From assembly GCA_045592225.1 (NCBI GenBank), contig JAZNUH010000007.1, forward strand, positions 1-51,313: DNA of 51,313 bases, written 5' to 3'. The DNA is from JAZNUH01 sp045592225 (GTDB lineage: Bacteria > Bacillota > Clostridia > UMGS1883 > UMGS1540). Of the stretch, positions 7,573 to 16,659 are shown one piece after another. Position numbers and translations under genes: made by a program. Position 1 is the stretch's first letter. Each line of letters opens with the position of its first letter. The notes beneath the pieces are model-generated. The model did no database searches and was not told where the DNA came from. It saw only the letters and a list, made by a program, of their open reading frames with translations.

Positions 7573-7839
7573 ATGGAAACTGTTCAGAGTGTAGCAATTT
7601 ACGTTTCAGGCTTGCTGCTGATACTTTTTATTGCACGTGTTTTGTCAAAACCACTGAAGGTAATGCTTCGGCTTGCAGTTAATACTCTTGTTGGCGGTAT
7701 AATACTTATACTGATGAACACATTAGGTGCATCGTGGGGTGTTTTAATGGGTGTTAATCCTGTAACCGCTGCAATAACAGGGATACTGGGTGTGCCGGGG
7801 TTAATACTTTTATTTGTATTAAAGCTTATTTTCTGCTGA
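7573..7839 (+). CDS. bofA: Pro-sigma-K processing inhibitor BofA family protein
   Basis: 88 residues, two to three hydrophobic segments, ending in the family-typical run NPVTAAITGILGVPGL. In Bacillus subtilis BofA holds the SpoIVFB protease inactive in the outer forespore membrane until the sigma-K checkpoint; the same role is inferred here from family. ATG 7573 is chosen over GTG 7564 because the ribosome site GAGGTGAT (7561-7568) covers the GTG. Its last 21 nt overlap the end of the convergent flavoprotein gene. I see no clear sigma-A promoter just upstream, which would suit a sporulation sigma factor, but no sigma-E site can be asserted. Confidence 0.88.
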   Translation: METVQSVAIYVSGLLLILFIARVLSKPLKVMLRLAVNTLVGGIILILMNTLGASWGVLMGVNPVTAAITGILGVPGLILLFVLKLIFC

Positions 7840-9363
7840 TAAAGCGCAAATAACCGACTTAATACCGTCAACTGCAGAAGAAACTATTCCGCCTGCATAT
7901 CCGCTTCCTTCGCCTATCGGGTATAAACCGTGTACGGATGACTGCATATTTTGGTCACGTACAATACGAACAGGGGAGGATGAGCGTGTTTCAGGTGCGG
8001 TAAGCAGAGCATCTTTGTCGGCAAAACCGGGCATTTGCCTGTCAATCATAAGAATACCTTCACGAAGTGCCTGTACAACAAATGCGGGCAGACATTGTGC
8101 AACGTCGCCTAAAACAACACCACGGGGATAGGTGGGTAAAACTTTGCCAAAATCCACAGAAGGTTTATTCTGTAAAAAATCACCAACCTTCTGGCAGGGC
8201 GCTTTGTAATCGCCACCGGAAAGGTTAAATGCACTTTGCTCTATCTGCTTTTGAAAATCAATACCACAGAGAGGCGAGTCACCCGTTGGATTTACTCCGA
8301 CTAAAAGCGCACTGTTTGCATTTTGACCGTCACGGGCAAGGTTACTGTAACCATTGGTGACTACGCCGCCCTTCTCGGATGCAGATGCTGAAACAAATCC
8401 GCCCGGGCACATACAGAAGGTATATACACCGTATCCGCTTTTGAGGTGAACGGCATGCTTGTAGTCAGCTGCAGGGAGAAGAGAAGCAAATTTTCCGTAC
8501 TGTGCAAGGTTAATATCCTCCTGCAGATGTTCAATTCGCACTCCTACTGAAAAAGGCTTGGGAGCCAGATTAACTCCTTTTTTATAAAGCAGTTCAAATA
8601 TATCTCTCGAACTGTGACCTGTTGCAAGGAAAACATGTTCTGTTTCTATTTCTGCAAGGGGAGTAACAACGCCGTATATTTTATTATTTTTTATAATTAA
8701 GTCGGTCAGGGACGTGTTAAATAACACTTCACCGCCCAGAGAGATTATAAGCTTACGCAAATTGGGTATAACAACGGCAAGTCTGTCACTTCCGATGTGC
8801 GGACGAGCCATATAAAGTATTTCTTCGGGGGCACCACATTCATAAAATGTTTTTAAAACCTCACGAATATACGGACTTTTAATGCCTGTGTTCAGCTTAC
8901 CGTCGGAAAATGTTCCTGCCCCGCCTTCACCAAACTGCACATTGGAGGTTGGATCAAGAATACCTGTTTTATAAAATTGGTCAATGTCGGTAGAACGCTC
9001 TTTTACAGGCTTTCCCTGTTCAATTAAAACAGGACGCTGACCTGCTTTTGCAAGCATAAGTGCTGCAAACATACCCGCAGGTCCGCAACCAACAACTACA
9101 GGACGATGGTTTAGTTTCCTGTCGGGAATGTAAATGGGCACAGGTGGAGTGTATTCTGTTATATCAGCAGATGATTTGTATTTTTTGCAAACATCAGCTG
9201 CAACGGTATAAACATAATACACGTTGTCGCGCTTTCGTGCATCTACAGATTTACGAAGTATTTTTAAATTTTTTATATCTTTTTCCGCAACCCCGAGTTT
9301 GTCGGCAAGTGCGGACAGTATATCTCCTGTAAGAGACACCTTGAGATTTGAGATTTTAAGCAT
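7819..9363 (-). CDS. FAD-dependent oxidoreductase, COG2509 type
   Basis: A 514-residue cytosolic flavoprotein of unknown substrate. After an N-terminal domain of about 85 residues comes a Rossmann dinucleotide site, VVVGCGPAGMFAALMLAKAG. A family-typical QFGEGGAGTFSDGKL segment follows in the middle, and the C-terminus has GEGSGYAGGIVSSAVDG, which closes over FAD. I start at ATG 9363 (MLKISNLKV) rather than at the upstream in-frame Met at 9432, because the latter would run deep into the preceding gene. It is the last gene of the cdaA operon, 11 nt after the previous stop. Relatives are annotated only as uncharacterised FAD-dependent dehydrogenases. Confidence 0.85.
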   Translation of the reverse strand: MLKISNLKVSLTGDILSALADKLGVAEKDIKNLKILRKSVDARKRDNVYYVYTVAADVCKKYKSSADITEYTPPVPIYIPDRKLNHRPVVVGCGPAGMFAALMLAKAGQRPVLIEQGKPVKERSTDIDQFYKTGILDPTSNVQFGEGGAGTFSDGKLNTGIKSPYIREVLKTFYECGAPEEILYMARPHIGSDRLAVVIPNLRKLIISLGGEVLFNTSLTDLIIKNNKIYGVVTPLAEIETEHVFLATGHSSRDIFELLYKKGVNLAPKPFSVGVRIEHLQEDINLAQYGKFASLLPAADYKHAVHLKSGYGVYTFCMCPGGFVSASASEKGGVVTNGYSNLARDGQNANSALLVGVNPTGDSPLCGIDFQKQIEQSAFNLSGGDYKAPCQKVGDFLQNKPSVDFGKVLPTYPRGVVLGDVAQCLPAFVVQALREGILMIDRQMPGFADKDALLTAPETRSSSPVRIVRDQNMQSSVHGLYPIGEGSGYAGGIVSSAVDGIKSVICALSAENKL

Positions 9364-9374
9364 ATTACTCACTT

Positions 9375-10556
9375 TCAGTTTAGTGACAGGGCAGCATTTT
9401 CTCCTGCAAAATAGCCGGAACTCCATGCCCATTGCAGATTGTATCCGCCGCAGTCACCGTCAATATCCATTATTTCGCCGGCAAAGTAAACCCCGGGTAC
9501 GATTTTTGACTCCATGGTTTTTGGATTAATGTCTGACACATTTATACCACCGGCAGTAACCTGTGCATTTGCCCAGGGCATAGTGCCGGTAATTTTGAAT
9601 TTAAAGTTATGTATAAGCCGCGCAATGTGTTCCGGCTTGTCTGCCATTTTGCATACTTCAAAGCCCAGACGCTTGTTTAAAATGCCGTTTAAAAAATCTT
9701 CTTTTGAAAGATGCGGAAGCCTTGATTTGCGGGCTGTAAGTTCTTCTTCAAGTCGGTCATTATAAGGTAAAAGGTCAAGGGAAACATATACATCTTTTTT
9801 GCTGTAAATACCTTCAGCTGCAAGTCGTGACAAATCAAATATAGGCGGACCTGATAAACCGTATTCTGTAAACAGAACTTCACCGTATACGCTCTTGCGG
9901 TTTTTCTCACATATAACTGTTGCAGTACACATATGCTTTATACCCTTGAGTGAACGAATGGGTGATTCGGTTTTAAGCTGGACCAGCGATGGGAAAGGAG
10001 ATACAAGCTTATGACCCAGCTGTACCGCAAGCTTGTAGCCGTTGCCGTCACTTCCGAATGCGGGTGCGGCTTTTCCGCCGGTTGCGATAATAACTTTTTT
10101 TGCCTGTATTTTATCACCCTTATCCGAAATAAGGGTAAAAGGATTAAGCTTTATATCGTTTACAAAAAAGTCGGTAAGCTCTGTGATGCCAAGTCGATGA
10201 CATTCTATGCGCAGCATATCAAGTACCGAGGATGCCTGCAGACTTTGAGGATATATTTTACCGTTTTCCGCGTTTGTAAATGGTATGCCAATTTCGTCAA
10301 AGAAATCGGTTGTTTTATAAAGGTCAAAGCGGCTTAACGCACTGCGTGCAAAATCGGGATTTTTCCCGTGGTAATGGGATATATCGAGGTCGTTGTTGGT
10401 TATGTTGCATCTGCCGTTTCCCGTGGAAAGAATTTTTTTGCCTACACGGGGAAGGCGCTCGACAATAATTACAGAGGCACCCTGACGCGCCGCCGCAATT
10501 GCAGACATAAGTCCCGCGGCACCACCGCCGATAATACATATATCAGTATGGGTCAT
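9375..10556 (-). CDS. NAD(P)/FAD-dependent oxidoreductase, HI0933/BaiN family
   Basis: 393 residues. The N-terminus DICIIGGGAAGLMSAIAAAR is a classic FAD-binding Rossmann motif, followed by GKKILSTGNGRCNITN, diagnostic of the HI0933 (YhiN/BaiN) family. The C-terminal GGINVSDINPKTMESK and 'GEIMDIDGDCGGYNLQWA' complete the FAD site. Some gut clostridial members (BaiN) act in bile-acid 7-dehydroxylation, but most are of unknown function, and nothing around this copy suggests a bai cluster. It shares a 4-nt ATGA overlap with the glycosylase gene upstream, so the two are translationally coupled. Confidence 0.88.
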   Translation of the reverse strand: MTHTDICIIGGGAAGLMSAIAAARQGASVIIVERLPRVGKKILSTGNGRCNITNNDLDISHYHGKNPDFARSALSRFDLYKTTDFFDEIGIPFTNAENGKIYPQSLQASSVLDMLRIECHRLGITELTDFFVNDIKLNPFTLISDKGDKIQAKKVIIATGGKAAPAFGSDGNGYKLAVQLGHKLVSPFPSLVQLKTESPIRSLKGIKHMCTATVICEKNRKSVYGEVLFTEYGLSGPPIFDLSRLAAEGIYSKKDVYVSLDLLPYNDRLEEELTARKSRLPHLSKEDFLNGILNKRLGFEVCKMADKPEHIARLIHNFKFKITGTMPWANAQVTAGGINVSDINPKTMESKIVPGVYFAGEIMDIDGDCGGYNLQWAWSSGYFAGENAALSLN

Positions 10557-11398
10557 GCAATATTACCTCCTTCACGTCTGTGGTAGAAAAGATACTGCTG
10601 TGCTATTCCTGCAAGGTCGCCAAAAAGTGTTTCACCGTGAATTGTTGCCTTGTCAGGGGTACAACCGTAAAGCTCGTTCATAACTCGTTTTACCCATACA
10701 TCGGTGGGGAACACTTCGAATCTGCCAAAGGAGAAAAGTAAAATACAATCGGCAACCTTTGGACCAACACCCTTTACAGTTCTTAAAATACGTCGTGCAT
10801 CAGTTATTGGAGCATTTTGAATTTCCTCTCTGTCAAGAGAAGAAAAGCTGCGTACAGCTTCAGCAATATATGGAGCACGATAGCCCATTTTAAAGGGAGC
10901 AAGGTCCTGCGACTCTATACCGTACAGAGCCTTGTGGGTGGGGAATGCATAATATTCCTTTTGGTCAAACATTATTTTTTCACCATATGTCCGCGACATC
11001 GCATCTATAATACCGCGTATCCTGGGAATATTGTTATTTGCAGAAATAATAAAAGAAAGCAGTGTTTCAAAAAAGTCCTGTTTCAGAATGTGTATACCCC
11101 AGCCGTATGAAATGGCGGATTTTAAGAATTTGTCTTTGGCCGAGAGTAAATCCTTTATCTTTATGTAATCTCTCTTAAAATCAAAATAATCAAGCCAAAT
11201 TTCATTATATTCATCAGTATCAGTTCCGGTAAGGGTGATTTCGTCCCTGTCTGCCGATACGTTTAAAACTCTGCCCTTTGCAACACCTGTAAAACTACCG
11301 TCAGGCATTTCATCCCAACGGAAACACTGCCCACACAAAAATGTATGGGCAGGGCAGAAATCGGTTGAATTTTTTATTGTTATTTTATTGGTTGTCAT
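10553..11398 (-). CDS. 8-oxoguanine DNA glycosylase/AP lyase (OGG1-like, HhH-GPD)
   Basis: 281 residues from ATG 11398, which has a good AAGGTG ribosome site; a longer frame exists but would extend into cdaR. The N-terminal part (CGQCFRWDEMPDGSFTGVA) matches the OGG N-terminal domain. The helix-hairpin-helix VKGVGPKVADCILLF supplies the probable catalytic lysine K214, and FPTDVWV the aspartate D233. It should excise 8-oxoguanine from DNA. The gene overlaps the end of cdaR by 14 nt and the start of the next flavoprotein by 4 nt, so it sits firmly in the c-di-AMP operon. Confidence 0.9.
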   Translation of the reverse strand: MTTNKITIKNSTDFCPAHTFLCGQCFRWDEMPDGSFTGVAKGRVLNVSADRDEITLTGTDTDEYNEIWLDYFDFKRDYIKIKDLLSAKDKFLKSAISYGWGIHILKQDFFETLLSFIISANNNIPRIRGIIDAMSRTYGEKIMFDQKEYYAFPTHKALYGIESQDLAPFKMGYRAPYIAEAVRSFSSLDREEIQNAPITDARRILRTVKGVGPKVADCILLFSFGRFEVFPTDVWVKRVMNELYGCTPDKATIHGETLFGDLAGIAQQYLFYHRREGGNIA

Positions 11399-12359
11399 TT
11401 TCTTCACCTTGAGTTTCTTCGCCGGCAATTGTAAATTCTACGTTATATACAGCTTCCGGATTGGTGGGAAGAACATCATCGGGAAATACAAGTGTCAACG
11501 GAAGTGTAATGGGTGATTCTGCCGCCTGTAAGGTAACCGGCAGAGTGTCAATCTGTTCAATTTCGTTTATTACCGAGGGTTTACCCTTGATTTCAACAGT
11601 TTCAGGAACGGCTTTGGTTGACTCTATCTGCATACCTGTCGGGTTGTACACAGCCGGGACAACAGGCACATTTTTTGTAAGTAAAATAGGAACGGTTACA
11701 TCAACACCTGAATTATATAATGTAATATTGTTTCCCTGATATGTTTTGCCGTTGGTGTCAACAAGTGAAACGGCAACTGTGCTTGTAAAATCCTCGTCAG
11801 CACCGCTTAAATCTACTGTTGCAACTGCGGATGCTATTCGGTTGACAACCGATGCAGGACCTGATATTCGAACAATTGCAGGGGTAATAACCGCTTCGCC
11901 CGGGGAATGGTTTTCAACCGGAGTTCCCTGATAGCTTACAGTTACATTTTTTGTGGTTTCAATGGTGCGGTCTACGGTAACAGAAATTGTATAGGGTTTT
12001 TTATCGGTTATCTCCAGTCCGTCGATGGGAAAACGTATGTTTACGGGAAGTGAATATGTCCCTTCTGAAAATACGTCTCCAAGGTCAACGGTAGCAGAAA
12101 TGTTGGATGCCGAAATAAGTGATACATCACGTCTGCGTCCTTTAACCTTAACCGAAATGGTAGGTTGTTCACCGTTATCGCTTATAACAACGAGAGAATT
12201 TTCTAAAAGACCGTCAGTATTGATAAATGAAACGGGTATATTTCGCACCCAGAACTCTGCCTGAGGATTTTCAGCATATACCACATAAAACCAAAGAGCA
12301 ATTGCTGCGAGCAGAGATATAAGTTTTATAAATTTATCCGAATGAATTATTTTTTCCAT
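11385..12359 (-). CDS. cdaR: YbbR-like regulator of diadenylate cyclase
   Basis: 324 residues: one N-terminal membrane segment (about residues 10-28, LISLLAAIALWFYVVYA), then extracytoplasmic YbbR repeats ending with an acidic tail. YbbR proteins (CdaR) bind the membrane cyclase CdaA and tune c-di-AMP production. It overlaps cdaA by 13 nt. The usual third gene, glmM, is absent; the 8-oxoG glycosylase occupies that position here. Confidence 0.9.
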   Translation of the reverse strand: MEKIIHSDKFIKLISLLAAIALWFYVVYAENPQAEFWVRNIPVSFINTDGLLENSLVVISDNGEQPTISVKVKGRRRDVSLISASNISATVDLGDVFSEGTYSLPVNIRFPIDGLEITDKKPYTISVTVDRTIETTKNVTVSYQGTPVENHSPGEAVITPAIVRISGPASVVNRIASAVATVDLSGADEDFTSTVAVSLVDTNGKTYQGNNITLYNSGVDVTVPILLTKNVPVVPAVYNPTGMQIESTKAVPETVEIKGKPSVINEIEQIDTLPVTLQAAESPITLPLTLVFPDDVLPTNPEAVYNVEFTIAGEETQGEENDNQ

Positions 12360-13192
12360 TTAAGACGCTCCTTCCAGGTAACATCTTTTTTGCTGTTTTC
12401 GGCATAAAGAGCATTATCTAAAAATTTTTGCAGTGAATCTGCGGTTAAGTTTCGTGTCATACTTCCGTCGCATGCAAATGAAATTTTACCTGTTTCTTCA
12501 GAAACAACAACTACTGCAGCGTCGGACATTTCGGAAACGCCGAGTGCTGCACGATGACGTGTTCCAAGTTCGCGACTTAATGAGTCGTTTTGAGTAAGGG
12601 GCAAAATACAAGCAGCAGCCGCAATTTTACCGTCGCGTATAATTACTGCACCGTCATGGAGAGGTGTGTTGGGAACAAACAGGTTTATAAGCAAGTCCGA
12701 GCTTACAATAGCATCAAGTTCACGACCTGTTTTGATGATTTCACCAAGCTTTGTGTTTTTCTCAACAACAATAAGTGCGCCTGTGCGCTGTGCCGAAAGG
12801 GTTACAGCGGTCTTAACAATTTCAGCGGTAAGTAAATTCTCACCGTCATCATTGGAAGAAGGGAAGAACATTCTGAAAATCTGACTTCTGCCCATCTTTT
12901 CAAGTGCACGACGAAGCTCTGGCTGGAAAACAACAAGCAAAGCCAGAGCACCAAACTGTAAGGTGTTCTTCAGTATGTAATTTATTGTGTTTAAATGAAG
13001 CCATTCACTTGCAACAGTGACAAGCAGTAAAACAAGTATACCCTTGATTAGCTGTTGTGCACGTGTTTCATAAACAAGTTTAATAAGCTTGTATATAATA
13101 AAAGCAACAAGTGCAATATCAACAAAGTCACTGATGCGGACAAGGCTTATGAAATTCAGAATAGAATCGCAGATTTGTGTCCAGATACTCAC
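12347..13192 (-). CDS. cdaA: Diadenylate cyclase CdaA
   Basis: Makes c-di-AMP from two ATP; the second messenger controls potassium, osmolyte and cell-wall balance. I choose GTG 13192 (MSIWTQICDSI) because AAGGAG lies 9 nt upstream; an in-frame ATG at 13273 would place the promoter region inside the gene. The 281-residue protein has about three N-terminal membrane helices (to about residue 90) and the DAC domain with the catalytic DGA (180-182) and RHR (212-214) motifs. It heads a five-gene operon from the promoter at 13223-13251. Confidence 0.93.
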   Translation of the reverse strand: MSIWTQICDSILNFISLVRISDFVDIALVAFIIYKLIKLVYETRAQQLIKGILVLLLVTVASEWLHLNTINYILKNTLQFGALALLVVFQPELRRALEKMGRSQIFRMFFPSSNDDGENLLTAEIVKTAVTLSAQRTGALIVVEKNTKLGEIIKTGRELDAIVSSDLLINLFVPNTPLHDGAVIIRDGKIAAAACILPLTQNDSLSRELGTRHRAALGVSEMSDAAVVVVSEETGKISFACDGSMTRNLTADSLQKFLDNALYAENSKKDVTWKERLKWKK

Positions 13193-13222
13193 GAAAAATT
13201 TCTCCTTAAAGTATTTTCTTAT

Positions 13223-13251
13223 ATTATACAACATTAAGCAAGCAAATGTAA
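13223..13251 (-). promoter_or_regulatory. Sigma-A promoter of the cdaA operon
   Basis: Minus strand TTACAT (13251-13246), a 17-nt spacer, TATAAT (13228-13223). It lies about 30 nt before the GTG start of cdaA. Confidence 0.75.
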
Positions 13252-13304
13252 CCCCTTTTATAAAAAAAATCAAAAAAAATTATAGGATTTTAATATAAGT
13301 GGAA

Positions 13305-13336
13305 TAAAAAAGAACCTGTAAATTATACAGGTTCTT
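13305..13336 (-). terminator. Terminator of the GH106-like gene
   Basis: AAGAACCTGTA (13310-13320) and TACAGGTTCTT (13326-13336) form a perfect 11-bp stem with a 5-nt loop. On the minus strand it is followed by a T-run (complement of the A-run at 13305-13310). Confidence 0.88.
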
Positions 13337-13354
13337 AAATCTTCTGTCAGTAGG

Positions 13355-16300
13355 CTATTTAATTACGGTAATTACCGGCGTATCAAGCAGACCTACCGTC
13401 TTGGCGCTTACCTCTTCGCGGTATTCAGCAAAGCCTTGACCGCAAAGAACAATTTCTTCAAGCACCATAGTAGGCTCGAGTGTGGTTGTTATGCGAATCT
13501 GCAGTTGATTTTCACCTTTTTTGCAAAGTGATGTTATATCTGCATCATAAGGCTTCCAGCAATATGTACCGGCACTTTTGCTGTTTACAATAACCTCGGC
13601 AACCTCGTTGGTTTTAAGTAAAACGCCAACATAAGCAGGGGCATCAACATCGAGATTAAAGCCTGTTGAATACAAAACATCACCGCCAAAGTAGCGCCAG
13701 CCCTGTGTTGTGTAGAGCTTTTTGGGGTCAATATCACATGTTGGAGCGGCAATAATATCGCCTTCATCAAGAGTAAAGTTACCGCGCAGGCACACCCAGG
13801 GCATTTTGTGGGGACCCTTCCAGCTATGAATACGGTTTATCATAATAACTGTGTTAAGACCTTCTTTTATAAGAGGAGTAACGTCTGTAACAGAATCGTG
13901 AGGGCCGAATTCAATAACCTTTTTAAATCCTGTTACAAGCTTGCCGTTAAGCCATATTTCACCATCGCCATCAACCTCGGAAAACATTTCTACATTTTCG
14001 GGAAGGTCTTTAACAGTAAAGCGGGCAAATGCAGCATATCCGCTGCCAAAATCAACGCCGTTAATAGAAGGATATTCAAAGCAGGCATAAGGAACTTCTG
14101 CCGTTTCTGCAAGTCTTATAAGCTCGGGGTTTATAGTTTTGTCAGGCTCTTTGGGCATAAGATATTTTATACGCAGTGGCAGTACATTTGCCTTTGCTGT
14201 TTCAAATGTCCATTTGCCGTCAAGCACAATATTTTCTTTTGTTCCGTCGGGAATAACCGTGATGTTTGCTTTTTCAATTCCGTCAAGAGCCACACCGTCT
14301 GCGGTGAGAATGAGAACAGGCATATCATAGGGGGCAACGTCAAAGGATATAACCCCGTTTTTGATTTCGCAGTCGTAGAGAAGGTCATCTCTTAAAAGCG
14401 ATGCAGACCAGTTGCCGCTGATATTAAGACTAACGGTATGTGTTTCTGTGCTGTCATTATATACAAAGCAGGAATAGATTCCGTCTGCCTGGCGGCGAGT
14501 GATAACAACACCTTCGGGAAGGGAGGGTGCATCAACAATTTCAGCCTGTTTGCCTGCGTTTATAAAACCTGTAAGGTCTGTACAGAAGGTATCAAGAGGC
14601 ATAACTTCATGGTTGCCTGTGTTTATGAGCATCACATTGCCTTCTTTGAGCACTCCGTATCCATTTGTATTTGCAAAGAAGTTACGCGCTTTGTCGGAGA
14701 GCTTGCAAATTTCAGCAAAATCAAAGTTTTTACATGTGTCAATGGCTTTGCTTGGGAACTTGTTGATAAATACAAGCTTACCGCCCTGTGATGCAAATTT
14801 ACTTATCATTTCAAGAGTTATTTCGTCGGAACATCCTGTATGAGGAATGACAAGGGTATTGTACTTAAAGCCACGGATATCAATTATACCGTCTTCAACC
14901 TTTGTGTCAGGAGTAAGCGGTTCATAGAAGTAGTCATAGTCAATACTTCCGTTGTACATGGCATAAGAGCAGTTGTGCCATGTGATATTCATGGTTTTGC
15001 TCCATACGCTTTCCGGAACGTGAGCCCAGGCATCAACCTGAGGAGTAAATACGAGCGTACTGCCCACAGGGGTTGTCTGTGACATTATGGATGCACGCAC
15101 GGCAGAATAGTCACTGAGCACATTGTAATGCTTAAACAGAGGATTCTGGAAACTGTGGCTGGGGGGATAAGCGCAGGGGAAATCCTTGCGGTCACCTTCA
15201 TTCATAGAATAGAAAGCACCCATATACATAATGTGGGAAATACCCTGCATCATAAGTCTGTTGATGATGTGTTTTGCATCTTCAAGTGTAAGGTCCCAAC
15301 CACTGCCTGTAAATGTTTCGCAGAAGGTTTTCTTTTTATCTGCGAACTTTGCAACAGAAGCAACCTGCTTGTATGCGGTCCAGTTGGGATTTTGCAGCTT
15401 TGCTTTGCTTAAGATGTGGTCCATTCCGGGGATATCAAATCTTGAAAGTGCTTCATAAAAATCACCCATCTGCATTGTCTGGTAATAAAGTATACCACCG
15501 CCACTCATATGCCCTGTAAGCAGAAGGTTGTTCTTGTGACACCAATCTGCATACTGATCAAGATAAGCTGTGCAGAACAGTCTCGTAAGTGTTTTGTGGT
15601 AATCGTGACGTACCTTTAAATCCTCATCGGTTTCAAATGCGCCTGTGATAGCGATATAGTTATCACTTAAAGCATAGCCGTGTTCCTTTTGAAATTCTTC
15701 CTCTAAAACACTTGAGTAGGGACGGCGTGTTTCCGACCCGAAATCACCGAGAGAGGTTTCGTCGGTAAAAATATGCTTTATGGACTTTCCAAATTTGTCA
15801 CCAACAGTTTTTTTATAAACCTCGTGATTAAGCTCAAAGAATTTACGTACAGCGGCAGGATTCATTGTATCGGTAAACCCCGGCTGGTTGGTTGCATAAG
15901 GACTCCACTGACTTGTGGGGCTGATGCCTTCAAGAGGACACTGACAGAAAACCCATATCTTTGTGGAAACAAGCTTGTCGTTGTTCCACAAAACGCGACC
16001 ATAGTTACTGCCCTCGAAATATTCTATTTTTACTTTGTCGGTAATGTCCTCGCGTCTGCACTGCTTGTCGGCATACTGAACCTGAACGGCTAAAACCTTG
16101 CCCTTAAAAAGAATATCAACAGGTTCTGCAACCATTGCATTCTTAAAGAACCAGTGAAGCATGGTCATGCGGTATTCGGGGTATTCTGCGGGAACTCTGC
16201 CTGCACACGAGCCGGATGCCCACGCAAATTCATCATATATAGAATAGCGGATGCCGAGACGCTCTGCGGTGTCGGAAGCAAGGCGAATGTATTCGTTATA

Positions 16301-16489
16301 CTTGTCTGAAAGATAGCGTGTGCCCATATCACCATGTCCCGGGTGAATGTAAAACTCGTCTATACCTGCTTCTTTGAATTTTTCAATCTGAAAAACAATG
16401 TCTTCAGGTGTAAGAAGATCACCCCAGAACCACATAAGTGAAGGACGTTCAGCATCTCCGTGCTTATCAATAAAAAAGCTTTTATTCAT
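13355..16489 (-). CDS. Large cytosolic glycosidase, GH106 (alpha-L-rhamnosidase)-like
   Basis: 1044 residues without a signal peptide. The N-terminus reads like GH106-type enzymes: PSLMWFWGDLLTPEDI, then GIDEFYIHPGHGDMGTRYLS, YDEFAWASGSCAG and FTDETSLGDFG, the last two carrying acidic residues that could be catalytic. A beta-sandwich near residues 800-930 (GEIWLNGKLV, GLNTVIMINR) resembles the GH2-type sugar-binding domain. GH106 enzymes remove rhamnose from plant pectin and glycosides; the substrate here is inferred only. ATG 16489 has a clear AAGGAGTG ribosome site. The gene has its own promoter and terminator and diverges from an SLH protein gene. No transporter is adjacent. Confidence 0.75.
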   Translation of the reverse strand: MNKSFFIDKHGDAERPSLMWFWGDLLTPEDIVFQIEKFKEAGIDEFYIHPGHGDMGTRYLSDKYNEYIRLASDTAERLGIRYSIYDEFAWASGSCAGRVPAEYPEYRMTMLHWFFKNAMVAEPVDILFKGKVLAVQVQYADKQCRREDITDKVKIEYFEGSNYGRVLWNNDKLVSTKIWVFCQCPLEGISPTSQWSPYATNQPGFTDTMNPAAVRKFFELNHEVYKKTVGDKFGKSIKHIFTDETSLGDFGSETRRPYSSVLEEEFQKEHGYALSDNYIAITGAFETDEDLKVRHDYHKTLTRLFCTAYLDQYADWCHKNNLLLTGHMSGGGILYYQTMQMGDFYEALSRFDIPGMDHILSKAKLQNPNWTAYKQVASVAKFADKKKTFCETFTGSGWDLTLEDAKHIINRLMMQGISHIMYMGAFYSMNEGDRKDFPCAYPPSHSFQNPLFKHYNVLSDYSAVRASIMSQTTPVGSTLVFTPQVDAWAHVPESVWSKTMNITWHNCSYAMYNGSIDYDYFYEPLTPDTKVEDGIIDIRGFKYNTLVIPHTGCSDEITLEMISKFASQGGKLVFINKFPSKAIDTCKNFDFAEICKLSDKARNFFANTNGYGVLKEGNVMLINTGNHEVMPLDTFCTDLTGFINAGKQAEIVDAPSLPEGVVITRRQADGIYSCFVYNDSTETHTVSLNISGNWSASLLRDDLLYDCEIKNGVISFDVAPYDMPVLILTADGVALDGIEKANITVIPDGTKENIVLDGKWTFETAKANVLPLRIKYLMPKEPDKTINPELIRLAETAEVPYACFEYPSINGVDFGSGYAAFARFTVKDLPENVEMFSEVDGDGEIWLNGKLVTGFKKVIEFGPHDSVTDVTPLIKEGLNTVIMINRIHSWKGPHKMPWVCLRGNFTLDEGDIIAAPTCDIDPKKLYTTQGWRYFGGDVLYSTGFNLDVDAPAYVGVLLKTNEVAEVIVNSKSAGTYCWKPYDADITSLCKKGENQLQIRITTTLEPTMVLEEIVLCGQGFAEYREEVSAKTVGLLDTPVITVIK

Positions 16490-16530
16490 ATTAAGTCACT
16501 CCTTGCCTTGTTAGAGTTTTGGTTTATGCT

Positions 16531-16559
16531 ATTATATAACCATTTTCAAAAAAGTTCAA
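16531..16559 (-). promoter_or_regulatory. Promoter of the GH106-like gene
   Basis: Minus strand TTGAAC (16559-16554), a 17-nt spacer, TATAAT (16536-16531). Confidence 0.75.
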
Positions 16560-16567
16560 TATAAAAC

Positions 16568-16597
16568 ACTTTTTTACACCAAAAACTTTTGTACACC
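16568..16597. repeat. Two 13-nt direct repeats between divergent genes
   Basis: ACTTTTTTACACC (16568-16580) and ACTTTTGTACACC (16585-16597) agree at 12 of 13 positions and are phased 17 bp apart. They lie just upstream of the minus-strand -35 and about 40 bp from a plus-strand TATAAT at 16633-16638, which has no good -35 partner. The place suits a regulator of both genes. Confidence 0.4.
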
Positions 16598-16659
16598 TTT
16601 TCAAATTTAATATCCATGTAATAATTTAATGTTATAATGAGAAAAAGGAGGAGAGTAAT

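Noticed and set aside
9375..10556. Bile-acid (bai) function for the BaiN-family gene
   Set aside because: The family is broad, and the neighbours are c-di-AMP and DNA-repair genes with no other bai gene in the window.
13808..14395. 195-codon plus-strand frame opposite the GH106-like gene
   Set aside because: No ribosome site, odd composition, and fully inside a well-supported gene.
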